Assembly: GCA_016195805.1 (NCBI GenBank)
Contig: JACPYT010000002.1
Span: 62,001 to 126,000, forward strand
Origin: Hydrogenophilales bacterium
Lineage (GTDB): Bacteria > Pseudomonadota > Gammaproteobacteria > Burkholderiales > Thiobacillaceae
Length of the DNA: 64,000 bases
Reading direction: 5' to 3'
Part shown: positions 29,711 through 38,821 of the stretch, in pieces
Numbering within the stretch: the first letter of the stretch is position 1
Layout: each line of letters begins with the position of its first letter
Position numbers and translations under genes: made by a program
The notes under the pieces: model-generated
What the model saw: only the letters and a program-made list of their open reading frames with translations
Databases searched by the model: none
What the model was told of the DNA's origin: nothing

Positions 29711-31803
29711 TGGCGTGGCCACTGGGAATACGGGGACGTGTCATCGGTCTGGCCATGGTGCCGGTGGCCATCATCGGCGTGCTGTTGATGTTCCAGCTCA
29801 TCACGGGAAAGATCGACGACCTCGACCAGTCTTTGCGTACCCGTGGCCTGGCTATTGCGCGCCAGTTGGCACCGGCGGCCGAATATGGCGTCGCCTCGGG
29901 GAATGTCGAAGTGCTGCAGACGCTGCTGGAAAAAGCGGCGATCGAACCTGACGTTCGCGGGGTGGCGGTGTTTGCCGACAATGGCCAGAATCTGGCGCAG
30001 GTCGGGCTGGGTACCTGGGCCAATCCGCAGAAGGGGCGGCTGCCCGCCGACCATATCTACCAGATCGAATACCCGGACCGACTGGTGTATTACGCGCCGA
30101 TCACCCGTACCGAGGTGGTGGTGGACGATTTCAACCCGGCCGACGACCGCGTGGTGAAATCGGGTAGCCAGACCCGGCTGCTGGGGTGGGTCGGCCTGGA
30201 TGTTTCGCGCAGCGCCACCATCCGCAGCCAGCGCGCGTCCATCCTGCGCAGCCTGGCGATCCTGCTGGCCGGCTTGGGCGTCAGCCTGTATCTTGCCTGG
30301 CGCATCGGCCGCCAGATCACCCGACCGATCCTGTCGCTGACCCACACGGTGAGCCGCATCGGCGAGGGCCACCTGGACGAACGGGTCGACCTGTGTGGGC
30401 AAGCCGAACTGGGGATGCTGCAGCGCGGCGTCAACCACATGGCGGCCCATCTGCAGACCATGCAGGACCAGATGCAGGAAAAGATCGACCGGGCCACTGC
30501 GCGGCTGATCTACCAGGCCAGCCACGATGCACTGACCGGGCTGATCAACCGCCGCGAATTCGAGCAGCGCCTCGAACGCACATTGCTGTCGGCCCTGCAG
30601 CAGGGACGGGAACATGCACTGTGCTACATGGATCTCGATCAATTCAAGGTGATCAACGATTCCTGCGGCCATGCCGCGGGTGATGAACTGCTGCGCCAAC
30701 TGGCGCTGCTGCTGAAAGGCAATTTGCGCGAACGCGATACCCTGGCCCGCCTGGGCGGCGACGAATTCGCCCTGCTGCTGGAAAATTGCAGCATTCAGGA
30801 TGCGATGGAAGTGGCGGACACCTTCCGTGCCGAGGTGCAACGTTTCCGCTTCAAATGGGGCGATCGCATTTTCTCGGTTGGCATGAGCGTGGGCATGGTG
30901 GCGATCAATTCCGACAGTGGTACTGCCGCGAGCCTGATGTCGGCGGCGGATGCGGCATGTTATGTGGCCAAGGACCGCGGGCGCAACCAGATCCATCTGT
31001 ACGAAAGTCGCGATTCCGACCTGGTGCGTCACCGCGGCGAAATGCAGTGGGTGACGCGCATTCATCGGGCGCTGGAGGAGCATCGCCTGCGTCTGTCATG
31101 GCAGGAGATCCGCCGCGCCGATGGCGCGGTGGAAGCGGCCCGCCATGTCGAGTTGCTGTTGCGCATGGTCGACGACGATGGCAGCGAAATCCTGCCGATG
31201 GCCTTCATTCCGGCGGCCGAGCGTTATTCCATCATGCCGGCGCTGGACAGCTGGGTGATCGAGGAGACGCTGCGCCTGTGTCAGCGCTATCTGGAAGCCA
31301 AGCGCGAGCAGCATTGCCTGTTTGCGGTCAATTTGTCGGGCGCGTCACTGAAGGACCCGGCATTCCGTCGCATGTTGCTGGCGCGTCTGGAAGACAATCC
31401 GGCCCTGGGACCACACCTGTGCTTCGAGATCACCGAAACGGCGGCGATCGGCAATCTTGCCGTCGTCAACGAATTCATCGATGCCATGCGCGCGTTCGGG
31501 TGCAGTTTTGCGCTGGACGATTTCGGCAGCGGCCTGTCGTCCTTCACCTATCTGAAGAACCTGAAAGTGGATTACCTCAAGATCGATGGCGCATTCGTGC
31601 GCGATATTGTCGGCAATGCCATCGACCGCTCCATGGTCGAGGCGATCCATCGCATTGGCCACCAGATGGGTTTGAAAACCGTGGCCGAGTATGTCGAATC
31701 GGAGCAGATCCTGGCGCTATTGCGGCAGATGGGGGTGGACTATGTGCAAGGGAGCGGCATCCACCGTCCCGAACCGCTGGAAAACCTGTGCGGCCCCATC
31801 TGA
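29710..31803 (+). CDS. Membrane GGDEF/EAL protein (c-di-GMP synthesis and/or breakdown) with HAMP domain
   Basis: The 697 residues run: membrane helix (about 10-30), periplasmic sensor of 145 residues, second helix (about 178-197), HAMP, GGDEF (about 262-425) and EAL (about 440-695). The cyclase site is an intact LGGDEFA near residue 349, with an inhibitory RxxD site (RERD) five residues before it. In the EAL domain the signature reads ELL instead of EAL, but the metal residues of FEITETA, DDFGSG and KIDG and the glutamate of VAEYVE remain. It could be bifunctional. The periplasmic binding protein before it is the probable input partner. Confidence 0.92.
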   Translation: MAWPLGIRGRVIGLAMVPVAIIGVLLMFQLITGKIDDLDQSLRTRGLAIARQLAPAAEYGVASGNVEVLQTLLEKAAIEPDVRGVAVFADNGQNLAQVGLGTWANPQKGRLPADHIYQIEYPDRLVYYAPITRTEVVVDDFNPADDRVVKSGSQTRLLGWVGLDVSRSATIRSQRASILRSLAILLAGLGVSLYLAWRIGRQITRPILSLTHTVSRIGEGHLDERVDLCGQAELGMLQRGVNHMAAHLQTMQDQMQEKIDRATARLIYQASHDALTGLINRREFEQRLERTLLSALQQGREHALCYMDLDQFKVINDSCGHAAGDELLRQLALLLKGNLRERDTLARLGGDEFALLLENCSIQDAMEVADTFRAEVQRFRFKWGDRIFSVGMSVGMVAINSDSGTAASLMSAADAACYVAKDRGRNQIHLYESRDSDLVRHRGEMQWVTRIHRALEEHRLRLSWQEIRRADGAVEAARHVELLLRMVDDDGSEILPMAFIPAAERYSIMPALDSWVIEETLRLCQRYLEAKREQHCLFAVNLSGASLKDPAFRRMLLARLEDNPALGPHLCFEITETAAIGNLAVVNEFIDAMRAFGCSFALDDFGSGLSSFTYLKNLKVDYLKIDGAFVRDIVGNAIDRSMVEAIHRIGHQMGLKTVAEYVESEQILALLRQMGVDYVQGSGIHRPEPLENLCGPI

Positions 31804-31825
31804 TGGCGGAAACGCGACGGCCGGA

Positions 31826-32035
31826 TCAGCCGTCTACGCCGAAGCCCGCATCGACGATGGCCTGCACCATGGTAGCGCGGTCAACCCGGGCGGGATCGTA
31901 GGTCACCCGCGCCTGGCCCGGCGTCAGCGTGACATCTGCGTTATGCACACCCGGCAAGGCCGTCAGCACCTTGGTGACGCTGTTGACGCAGCCGCCGCAG
32001 GTCATGCCGGTTACGGATAAAACGATTTCGCTCAT
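31826..32035 (-). CDS. Heavy-metal-associated (HMA) domain protein, CopZ-like
   Basis: A 69-residue single HMA domain. The metal site is GMTCGGC near residues 10-16, followed by the usual beta-alpha-beta pattern (VNSVTKVLTALPGVHNADV). Such proteins carry copper(I) or related metals to P-type ATPases; none is next to it. The start MSEIVLSV was chosen over one eight codons earlier because it matches the family N-terminus. It converges with the GGDEF/EAL gene. Confidence 0.88.
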   Translation of the reverse strand: MSEIVLSVTGMTCGGCVNSVTKVLTALPGVHNADVTLTPGQARVTYDPARVDRATMVQAIVDAGFGVDG

Positions 32036-32079
32036 GCTGAACCCCGAAACTAGTCTCAAAGCCCAATTTTATTCCAGCT

Positions 32080-32113
32080 GAAAAACAAAAGCCCGCGGAA
32101 TGCAGCCGCGGGC
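32080..32113 (-). terminator. Terminator of the FlgM-like gene
   Basis: GCCCGCGG and CCGCGGGC form an eight-pair stem around a seven-base loop; read on the minus strand it is followed by TTTTGTTTTT. It lies 18 bases after the FlgM-like gene stop. Confidence 0.82.
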
Positions 32114-32131
32114 CTGTCGATTCGGGCAGGA

Positions 32132-32440
32132 TTACTTCTTGCGCGGACGCTTGCGCAGGGTTTCCTTGGTGTGGTCGATCAGGCGATCGGCCACCACTTC
32201 GGCGTCGACCGCGAAGGTGCCGTTGGCCAGCGCGGCCTTGACCGACTCCACCTTGCCGGCATCGGTGACGTCGACCGAAGCCAGCTGGGATTCGAGCGAA
32301 CGGATGCGGGTGCTGGATTCGGTGAGCGTCAATGAATCGCTGCCGCCCGCAGCCGGGGCGGATGCTTTGCCCGCGCTCTTGCCCTTGGCGGAAGATACTT
32401 TGCTGGCGGCGGGAGGGGTGATGCGCTTGTCGATTTTCAC
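32132..32440 (-). CDS. flgM: FlgM-like anti-sigma28 factor
   Basis: A 102-residue basic protein. After a low-complexity alanine/serine/lysine stretch, residues 38-85 (STRIRSLESQLASVDVTDAG and then KVESVKAALANGTFAVDAE) match the C-terminal half of FlgM, which binds sigma28 (FliA) until flagellar export removes it. The start MKIDKRITPP also fits FlgM. The tail ends in KRPRKK, more basic than usual. No flagellar gene is in the window, so this copy is separated from the usual flgA/flgN context. Confidence is limited by the short conserved part. Confidence 0.7.
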   Translation of the reverse strand: MKIDKRITPPAASKVSSAKGKSAGKASAPAAGGSDSLTLTESSTRIRSLESQLASVDVTDAGKVESVKAALANGTFAVDAEVVADRLIDHTKETLRKRPRKK

Positions 32441-32518
32441 GGGGGATCCTGGTCGCGGTTGTTCGATCTTATGACTGATTGGGCTCTCAATGGTTTATCG
32501 GCAGCCCACGAATTTTCT

Positions 32519-33373
32519 TTAGGCGTTGCGACCGGTTTCGCCGAGCAGCGGAATCACCCCGTCCAGTCCCACCTGGTTCAGGGCGTAGCTGGCCTGCGCG
32601 CGTACCACCGGCTTGGCCCGGTAGGCGATGCTGACGCCGGCTTCGGCCATCATTTTCAGGTCGTTGGCGCCGTCGCCCATGGCGATGACCTGTTCCTTTT
32701 TCAGCCCCAGTTGTTCACGTACCCGGTTGAGCCAGTCGGCCTTGCCCCGGGCATCCACGATGTCGCCCAGCACGCGTCCGGTCAGTTTGCCGTCAGCCGC
32801 CTCCAGCGTGTTGGCTGCTGTGTAGTCCAGCCCCAAGCGGGGCTGCAGCCGCTCGGTGAAGAAGGTGAAGCCACCCGACACCAGCAGCGTCCGGATCCCG
32901 GCCGCGCGTGCCGCAGCGAGCAGGGTCTCGGCGCCGGGCGACAGCTGCAGGCGCTCGTCGTATACCCGCTGCAGCGCAGACTGGTCGAGTCCTGCCAGCA
33001 GCGATACGCGGCGGCGCAGGCTCTCGGCAAAATCGATCTCGCCGCGCATGGCGGCCTCGGTGATCGCCGAGACCTGCGGTTTCAGGCCTTGCATGTCGGC
33101 GATTTCGTCGATGCATTCGATGGTGATCAGCGTCGAATCCATGTCCATCACCAGCAGGCCGAAGTCGTCGATGCGACGGTTGGCCGGCACCCAGCCGCAG
33201 TCGAGTGAATTCGCTTCGCAGAACGCAGCCACTTCGTTGCGATGGTTGTCATTTGCCGCCACCAGCCGGAATGCCGTGAGCGACACGGCTTCGATGGCAG
33301 TCGCGCCGGTCAGCTTGGCAAGCTGCTTGAGGCTGGGAGTGGGGATGTCGGGTCCCTGAACGATCAGATTCAT
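32519..33373 (-). CDS. serB: Phosphoserine phosphatase
   Basis: SerB removes phosphate from phosphoserine in the last step of serine biosynthesis. The HAD motif I DMDSTLI lies near residue 91, with motif II in LLVSGGFTFF and motif III/IV in AMGDGANDLKMM. The first 80 residues form an ACT-like regulatory part as in E. coli SerB. At 284 residues it is slightly shorter than the E. coli enzyme. It starts nine bases after the mfd stop on the same strand, so the two are probably co-transcribed. Confidence 0.95.
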   Translation of the reverse strand: MNLIVQGPDIPTPSLKQLAKLTGATAIEAVSLTAFRLVAANDNHRNEVAAFCEANSLDCGWVPANRRIDDFGLLVMDMDSTLITIECIDEIADMQGLKPQVSAITEAAMRGEIDFAESLRRRVSLLAGLDQSALQRVYDERLQLSPGAETLLAAARAAGIRTLLVSGGFTFFTERLQPRLGLDYTAANTLEAADGKLTGRVLGDIVDARGKADWLNRVREQLGLKKEQVIAMGDGANDLKMMAEAGVSIAYRAKPVVRAQASYALNQVGLDGVIPLLGETGRNA

Positions 33374-33382
33374 GCTGTGTGG

Positions 33383-36300
33383 TTATTTCAATAGATTGAA
33401 TAGGCTGATGACATTGGCGGCGCGCGCCTCGGCCGGCGACGCTGCACCCCCTGAGGGGGACAAACTCCAGCGCAGGCGGTTCTCGCCCGCCAGCTTGATG
33501 TCGCGCCGGGTCTGGATGAGCTGGATGATGCGGCCCGGATCGATCGGCGGCTGCGGTATGAACTGCAGCAGGATGCTGTCCGCACTGGCGTCGACCTTCA
33601 TGATGCCGAGCGGCTTGGCGGCCATCCGCAGGCGGTGGGTGTCGAGCAGCGCACGCGCCGGATCGGGCAGCTGGCCGAAGCGATCGACCAGTTCCTCTTG
33701 CAAGGCGGTCAGTTCCTCCGCGTCGTGCACGCTTGCCAGCCGTTTGTACAGCACCAGCCGTTCGTGGACGTCGGGGCAGTAGTCCACCGGCAGCAGCGCG
33801 GGCAGGTGCAGGTTGATTTCCGACACGACGCCGAGCGGCTGGTTCATGTCGGGTTCCTTGCCGGCCTTCAGGCTCGCCACCGCGCCGGCCAGCATGTCGT
33901 TGTAGAGCGAGAAGCCGACCTCGAGGATCTCGCCGCTTTGTTTTTCGCCCAGCACTTCGCCGGCGCCGCGGATCTCCAGGTCCTGCATCGCAAGATGGAA
34001 GCCCGAGCCGAGTTCTTCCATCAGCTGGATGGCTTCCAGGCGTTTCTTGGCCTGCGGCGTCAGGGTGCGGTCCTCCTCCACCAGCAGGTAGGCGAAGGCC
34101 TGATGGTGCGAACGCCCCACGCGGCCTCGCAACTGATGCAATTGGGCGAGCCCGAACTTGTCGGCGCGGTTGATGAGGATGGTGTTGGCGGTGGGAATGT
34201 CGATGCCGGTCTCGATGATGGTGGTGCACAAGAGGATGTCGTAGCGTTGCTGGTAGAAATCGCGCACCACCTGTTCCAGTTCGCGTTCGCTCATCTGCCC
34301 GTGGCCGACGCGGATGCGGGCTTCGGGCAGCAGCTTTTCCAGCCGCTCGCGCATGTTTTCGATGGTGCTGACCTCGTTGTGCAGGAAGTACACCTGACCG
34401 CCGCGCTTCAGTTCGCGCAGCACCGCCTCGCGGATCAGCCCGCCGGAAAACGACTGCACGAAGGTCTTGATCGCCAGCCGCTTCTGCGGCGCAGTGGCAA
34501 TCACCGAGAAGTCGCGGATGCCTTCGAGCGACATCGCCAGCGTGCGCGGGATCGGCGTCGCGGTCAGGGTCAGCACGTCGACCTCGGCGCGCAGCGCCTT
34601 CAGCTGCTCCTTCTGCCGCACGCCGAAGCGGTGTTCCTCGTCCATGATGACAAGGCCGAGGCGGGCGAACTTGACGTCCTTCTGGATCAACCTGTGGGTG
34701 CCGATGACGATATCGAGCTTGCCGTCGGCCAGTGCCTGCAAGGCTTCAGCCTGTTCCTTCGCGGTGCGGAAGCGCGACAGTTCGGCGAGCTTCACCGGCC
34801 ATTGGGAGAAACGATCCGAGAAGTTGTTGAAGTGCTGCTCGGCGAGCAGCGTGGTCGGCACCAGAACGGCCACCTGGTAGCCGCCCATCACCGCCATGAA
34901 GGCGGCACGCAGCGCGACCTCGGTCTTGCCGAAGCCGACGTCGCCGCACACCAGCCGGTCCATCGGCTTGCCTGCCTGCATGTCGGCCATCACCGCGGCG
35001 ATGGCGGCGGCCTGGTCGGGGGTTTCCTCGTAGCCGAAGCCTTCGGCGAAGGCCTCGTAGTCGTGCGGCGAGAACCTGAACGCGTGGCCCTCGCGTGCGG
35101 CGCGCAGCGCATAGAGGTTGAGCAACTCGGCGGCGGTGTCGCGCGCCGCCTGCATGGCGCGGCGGCGCGCCTTTTCCCACTGGTCGGTGCCGGGCTTGTG
35201 CAAGGGTGCCGCACCTTCGCCCGCGCCGCTGTAGCGCGAAATCAGGTGCAGGTTGGCGACCGGCACGTAGAGCTTGTCGCCCTTGGCGTATTCGAGATGG
35301 AGGAACTCGGTGTCGCCATCGCCGAGGTCCATGTTGATCAGGCCGAGGTACTGACCGACGCCGTATTTGGCGTGCACGACCGGGTCGCCGGGCTTGAGCT
35401 CCGAGAGGTCGCGCAGCAGATTGTCGATCTGCGTCGCGCGGGCCTCGCGCGCGCGCCGGGTTTTCGGCGGGATGGCGTAGAGCTCGGTTTCGGTGATGAC
35501 GGCGATCGCGCCGTCCACCGTGACGAAGCCTTCGGCCAGCGGACCGTAGGTCAGCAGGATGCGCCCGGATTCACGCTGGCTGTCGGCCCAGCTGTCTATG
35601 AGTGTCGCGGCGAGGCCGTGTTCGGCGAGATATTCGTGCAGGGTTTCGCGGCGTCCGGCCGAGGGCGCGACGATCAGGGTCTTTCCCCGGAAGCCGTCGA
35701 TGAAGCCCTGCAGCTTGGCGACCGGGTGCGCCTCGCGGCGGTCGACCGAAACCGGCGGCACCGGCTGCGCGGGGCCGCTGCCGCCTTGCTCGATGTCCAG
35801 CCGGCTGTAGGCCTTGGCCAGGCTGAAGAAGGTGTCGGTCGGCAGGAACAGCTCGGCGGGCGGCAGCAGCGGCCGATCCTTGTCGCCCGACAGCAGGCGG
35901 TGACGGCTTTGCGCGTCGGTCCAGAACGCCTGGCCGGCCGGGTCGAGTGCGCCGTGGCTCACCAGTTTTGTCTGTGCGGGCAGATAGTCGAACAGCGTTG
36001 CCGTTTCGTCGAAGAACAACGGCAGGTAGTACTCGATGCCGGCCGGCGCGAGGCCGTTGCTGACGTCCTTGTACAGCTTGGATTTCGACGGGTCGCCCTC
36101 GAAACGCTCGCGGAAATTCTGCCGGAAGCGGGTGATGCCGCTCTCGTCGAGCGGGAACTCGCGTGCGGGCAGCAGGCGCACTTCGTTGACCGGATAGATG
36201 CTGCGCTGGGTGTCGACGTCGAACGCGCGCAGCGTCTCGATCTCGTTGTCGAACAGGTCGATGCGGTAGGGCAGGGCGCTGCCCATGGGAAAGAGGTCGA

Positions 36301-36793
36301 TCAGGCCGCCGCGGATGGAGAATTCGCCCGGGGCGAACACCTGGTTCACGTGCGTGTAGCCACCCAGTGCCATCTGCGCGCGGAAAGCGGCTTCGTCCAG
36401 CGTATCCTTCTGCTTGAGGAAGAAGGTGTGGGCGGCGAGGAAGGCCGGCGGCGCCAGCCGGTACAGCGCGGTCGAGAGCGCCACCACGGCGATGTCGAAT
36501 TCGCCGCGCGAAATCTGGTACAGCGTCGCCAGGCGCTCGGAAATCAGGTCCGGGTGCGGCGAAAACGTGTCGTAGGGCAGGGTTTCCCAGTCGGGAAAGG
36601 CGCATACCCGCAATTTCGGGTCGAACCAGCGCAACTCCTCGGCCAGCCGGTTGGCGTCCCACGCGCTGGCGCACACCACGGCCAGCGGCGCGGCGTGGCG
36701 CGCCAGCTCGGCCAGATACAGCGCGTCGGCCGCGCCGGCAAGGCCGGTCTGGCGGTGGCCAGGAGGCGGGGAAGAGGGGGAGAAGAACGCCAT
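33383..36793 (-). CDS. mfd: Transcription-repair coupling factor Mfd
   Basis: Mfd removes RNA polymerase stalled at DNA damage and recruits UvrA. In order, the 1136 residues hold a UvrB-like region (with PYDTFSPHPDLISERL), the RNA-polymerase-binding domain near residues 455-530 (LKPGDPVVHAKYGVGQYLGL), the translocase with Walker A GDVGFGKTE and DEEH box VIMDEEHRFGV, helicase motif VI QLRGRVGRSHHQAFAY, and the C-terminal TRCF domain. An ATG two codons after a TTG was taken as the start. Its promoter should lie in the short gap shared with the divergent ppa gene. Confidence 0.96.
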   Translation of the reverse strand: MAFFSPSSPPPGHRQTGLAGAADALYLAELARHAAPLAVVCASAWDANRLAEELRWFDPKLRVCAFPDWETLPYDTFSPHPDLISERLATLYQISRGEFDIAVVALSTALYRLAPPAFLAAHTFFLKQKDTLDEAAFRAQMALGGYTHVNQVFAPGEFSIRGGLIDLFPMGSALPYRIDLFDNEIETLRAFDVDTQRSIYPVNEVRLLPAREFPLDESGITRFRQNFRERFEGDPSKSKLYKDVSNGLAPAGIEYYLPLFFDETATLFDYLPAQTKLVSHGALDPAGQAFWTDAQSRHRLLSGDKDRPLLPPAELFLPTDTFFSLAKAYSRLDIEQGGSGPAQPVPPVSVDRREAHPVAKLQGFIDGFRGKTLIVAPSAGRRETLHEYLAEHGLAATLIDSWADSQRESGRILLTYGPLAEGFVTVDGAIAVITETELYAIPPKTRRAREARATQIDNLLRDLSELKPGDPVVHAKYGVGQYLGLINMDLGDGDTEFLHLEYAKGDKLYVPVANLHLISRYSGAGEGAAPLHKPGTDQWEKARRRAMQAARDTAAELLNLYALRAAREGHAFRFSPHDYEAFAEGFGYEETPDQAAAIAAVMADMQAGKPMDRLVCGDVGFGKTEVALRAAFMAVMGGYQVAVLVPTTLLAEQHFNNFSDRFSQWPVKLAELSRFRTAKEQAEALQALADGKLDIVIGTHRLIQKDVKFARLGLVIMDEEHRFGVRQKEQLKALRAEVDVLTLTATPIPRTLAMSLEGIRDFSVIATAPQKRLAIKTFVQSFSGGLIREAVLRELKRGGQVYFLHNEVSTIENMRERLEKLLPEARIRVGHGQMSERELEQVVRDFYQQRYDILLCTTIIETGIDIPTANTILINRADKFGLAQLHQLRGRVGRSHHQAFAYLLVEEDRTLTPQAKKRLEAIQLMEELGSGFHLAMQDLEIRGAGEVLGEKQSGEILEVGFSLYNDMLAGAVASLKAGKEPDMNQPLGVVSEINLHLPALLPVDYCPDVHERLVLYKRLASVHDAEELTALQEELVDRFGQLPDPARALLDTHRLRMAAKPLGIMKVDASADSILLQFIPQPPIDPGRIIQLIQTRRDIKLAGENRLRWSLSPSGGAASPAEARAANVISLFNLLK

Positions 36794-36843
36794 GCGCAAA
36801 TAACGTGATTATATCGGGCGAGCGAAGGACCGTGGGGGGCGGG

Positions 36844-36849
36844 TATAAT
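36844..36849 (+). promoter_or_regulatory. -10 box of the ppa promoter
   Basis: A perfect TATAAT lies 31 bases before the ppa ATG, giving a leader of about 25 bases. No convincing -35 box is seen 17 bases upstream (AGCGAA), so the promoter may need help or rely on the strong -10. Confidence 0.5.
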
Positions 36850-36880
36850 GCCCGGCTTTCCCGTTTACGCCCTGAATGTC

Positions 36881-37429
36881 ATGAGTCTCAACCGCGTCAG
36901 CTCCGGCCGCAACCTGCCCGACGATTTCAACGTCATCATCGAAATCCCCGCCCACGGCGAGCCGATCAAGTACGAAGTCGACAAGGAATCCGGCGCGATG
37001 TTCGTCGACCGCTTCATGTCGACCGCCATGCATTACCCCTGCAACTACGGCTACATCCCGCACACCCTGTCGGAAGACGGCGATCCGGTCGACGTGCTGG
37101 TGATCACCCCGATCCCGCTGATCACCGGCGTGGTGGTGCGCTGCCGTCCCATCGGCATGCTCAAGATGACCGACGAAGCCGGCGTCGACGCCAAGCTGCT
37201 GGCGGTGCCGGTCGACAAGCTGTGTGGCCTGTACAAGGGCGTCAACAAGCCGGAAGACCTGCAGCCGCTGCTCCTGCAGCAGATATCCCACTTCTTCGAG
37301 CACTACAAGGACCTCGAAAAGGGCAAATGGGTCAAGGTCGAAGGCTGGGCAGGGGTGGACGATGCGCGCGCCGAAATCCTCGCTGGCGTCGAACGCTACC
37401 GCAACGCGGCGGACAAGCCGGCATTCTGA
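36881..37429 (+). CDS. ppa: Inorganic pyrophosphatase (family I)
   Basis: This cytoplasmic enzyme hydrolyses pyrophosphate and so drives biosynthetic reactions. The 182-residue protein has the N-terminal [18 protein letters not shown], the metal-binding aspartates in [10 protein letters not shown] (family signature near residues 64-73), and the lysine/tyrosine residues in [16 protein letters not shown]. The start was set at the ATG that gives MSLNRVSSG, because an upstream in-frame ATG is part of the TATAAT promoter box. Its stop overlaps the start of the phosphoesterase gene (TGATG). Confidence 0.96.
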   Translation: MSLNRVSSGRNLPDDFNVIIEIPAHGEPIKYEVDKESGAMFVDRFMSTAMHYPCNYGYIPHTLSEDGDPVDVLVITPIPLITGVVVRCRPIGMLKMTDEAGVDAKLLAVPVDKLCGLYKGVNKPEDLQPLLLQQISHFFEHYKDLEKGKWVKVEGWAGVDDARAEILAGVERYRNAADKPAF

Positions 37430-37980
37430 TGAAGGTCTGCATCGTTTCCGATTCCCACGACAACCGTCGCCTCCTCGGCGCGGCGGTCGAGCACGCCAAG
37501 GCGCATGGGGCGGAAGCGGTGCTGCACTGCGGCGACGTGGTCGCGCCGACCACGCTGCGCGTGCTGCAGAAATACGAACTGCCGGTGCACGTCATCCATG
37601 GCAACAATACCGGCGACCTCTATAACATGACGCGGCTCGCCGCCGAGCCCAACAGCGTGGTGCGCTACCACGGCCAGGACGCGGCGTTCACCCTGGCCGA
37701 CCGCAGCCTGTTCCTGGTGCACTACCCGCACTATGCGCAGGCGCTCGCCTGTACCGGCGACTACGACCTGGTGTGCTGCGGCCACGACCACAAGTCGAGC
37801 ATCTCGCAGGTCGCCACCGTCAAGGGCGGCCACACCTGGCTGATCAATCCCGGCACCGTCGGCGGCGTCGGCGCACCGCCGACCTACATCATGGCCGACC
37901 TTGCCACCATGCAGTTCGAGATCGTCACGATCGAAGCGGAGCCGGCGTCGGTGCTGCCACCCGTCACCCCGCATGTCTAG
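37429..37980 (+). CDS. Metallophosphoesterase, YfcE/MJ0936 type
   Basis: A 183-residue calcineurin-like phosphoesterase. The two-metal site motifs appear in order: SDSHDN at residue 7, HCGD near 39, HGNNTGD near 60, and the closing GHDHKSS and NPGTVGG. Family members hydrolyse phosphodiesters in vitro; the physiological substrate is unknown. It is coupled to ppa by a one-base overlap, which is worth noting as both are phosphohydrolases. Confidence 0.88.
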   Translation: MKVCIVSDSHDNRRLLGAAVEHAKAHGAEAVLHCGDVVAPTTLRVLQKYELPVHVIHGNNTGDLYNMTRLAAEPNSVVRYHGQDAAFTLADRSLFLVHYPHYAQALACTGDYDLVCCGHDHKSSISQVATVKGGHTWLINPGTVGGVGAPPTYIMADLATMQFEIVTIEAEPASVLPPVTPHV

Positions 37981-38081
37981 TTGGATGCGGCCGGTGCCGC
38001 ATCCTTCCTCATGTCCGGTATTTACATGCGTCCGAGAGATGAATCGGGTATTGGGAATGCGGCAAGAGGGTTTGAGCGACA

Positions 38082-38564
38082 CTACCGATGATGGACTGCG
38101 TTCGACGGTAAAACAATGCGTGTCTGTTTGCTGATAGATCCAGTCCCGTCATCGCAATAGTCCGGTAAAACCAGCTTCTGCGCTTCCGGCCTTTCAATCG
38201 GCCAATACCTGCCACCGGAAAATGCGGGGCAGTCTCTTGCCAACCCGGCCCGGATGACTGCCGCAGCAATATCCCGCCCGGCCACATAACAAATCCCGAC
38301 GTCGTGCTGCTGGAACGTGCTTCCATCAAGTGTGCAGCGCACCGGCTCGCCTTCTGCGTATTGCTCCAGGAATGCGGTTGCCTCTTTTCCACCTGGCTGG
38401 CTGTCCTCCGGTGCGGCGATACCCTGCAAGCGCACCTTGATCGTTCCGCTATTGGTGGTGACGTGAATCGTGCTGCCGTCCACAACATGGGCCGTGCCGG
38501 ATATTTCGGATTGTGCGAAGGCCGGAAGCGAGGCCAGGAGGAAAAGCAGGCCGGCTGTTTTCAT
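38082..38564 (-). CDS. Secreted staphylococcal-nuclease-fold protein, metal site altered
   Basis: A 160-residue protein with a signal peptide (MKTAGLLFLLASLPAFAQ) and an SNase-like barrel. The core VVDGSTIHV and VRLQGIAAPED lines up with the nuclease motifs DGDT and RLxGIDAPE. The catalytic arginine and glutamate (R of VRL, E of APE) and the second arginine (AGRDIAAAV) are kept, but both calcium-binding aspartates are replaced, by serine and alanine. It is probably not an active calcium nuclease. The start was chosen for its AGGGAG ribosome site; a longer frame upstream lacks one. Single gene, divergent from HiPIP. Confidence 0.78.
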   Translation of the reverse strand: MKTAGLLFLLASLPAFAQSEISGTAHVVDGSTIHVTTNSGTIKVRLQGIAAPEDSQPGGKEATAFLEQYAEGEPVRCTLDGSTFQQHDVGICYVAGRDIAAAVIRAGLARDCPAFSGGRYWPIERPEAQKLVLPDYCDDGTGSISKQTRIVLPSNAVHHR

Positions 38565-38821
38565 GGCGATCTCCCTTATATCAGGGGAAATCATAAACCG
38601 GTTGCCATGGCGCTTGCTACACAGGCCGCCTTGATCGCCCCAGATCTTTTTTGTACCCATAAAAAAACAGGATCGCCTTGTCCGCATATTGCGTATATAT
38701 TAAGTTGACGGTCGAGTCTGCCTGGAAGCTGAAGTCTATTTTTGGGCTGCCGGTCGTCATGTCAGCACGAAAGAAATGCCGTAAGGTAATTTATTAACTG
38801 CTCAACAAAAGGAAATCAGTA

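Noticed and set aside
33635..36808. Open reading frame of more than 1000 codons antisense to mfd
   Set aside because: The mfd protein on the other strand is unmistakable over its whole length. The antisense frame is open only because of high GC at third codon positions and its translation matches no known pattern. Similar long antisense frames over lon, the ABC ATPase and the importer genes were dropped for the same reason.
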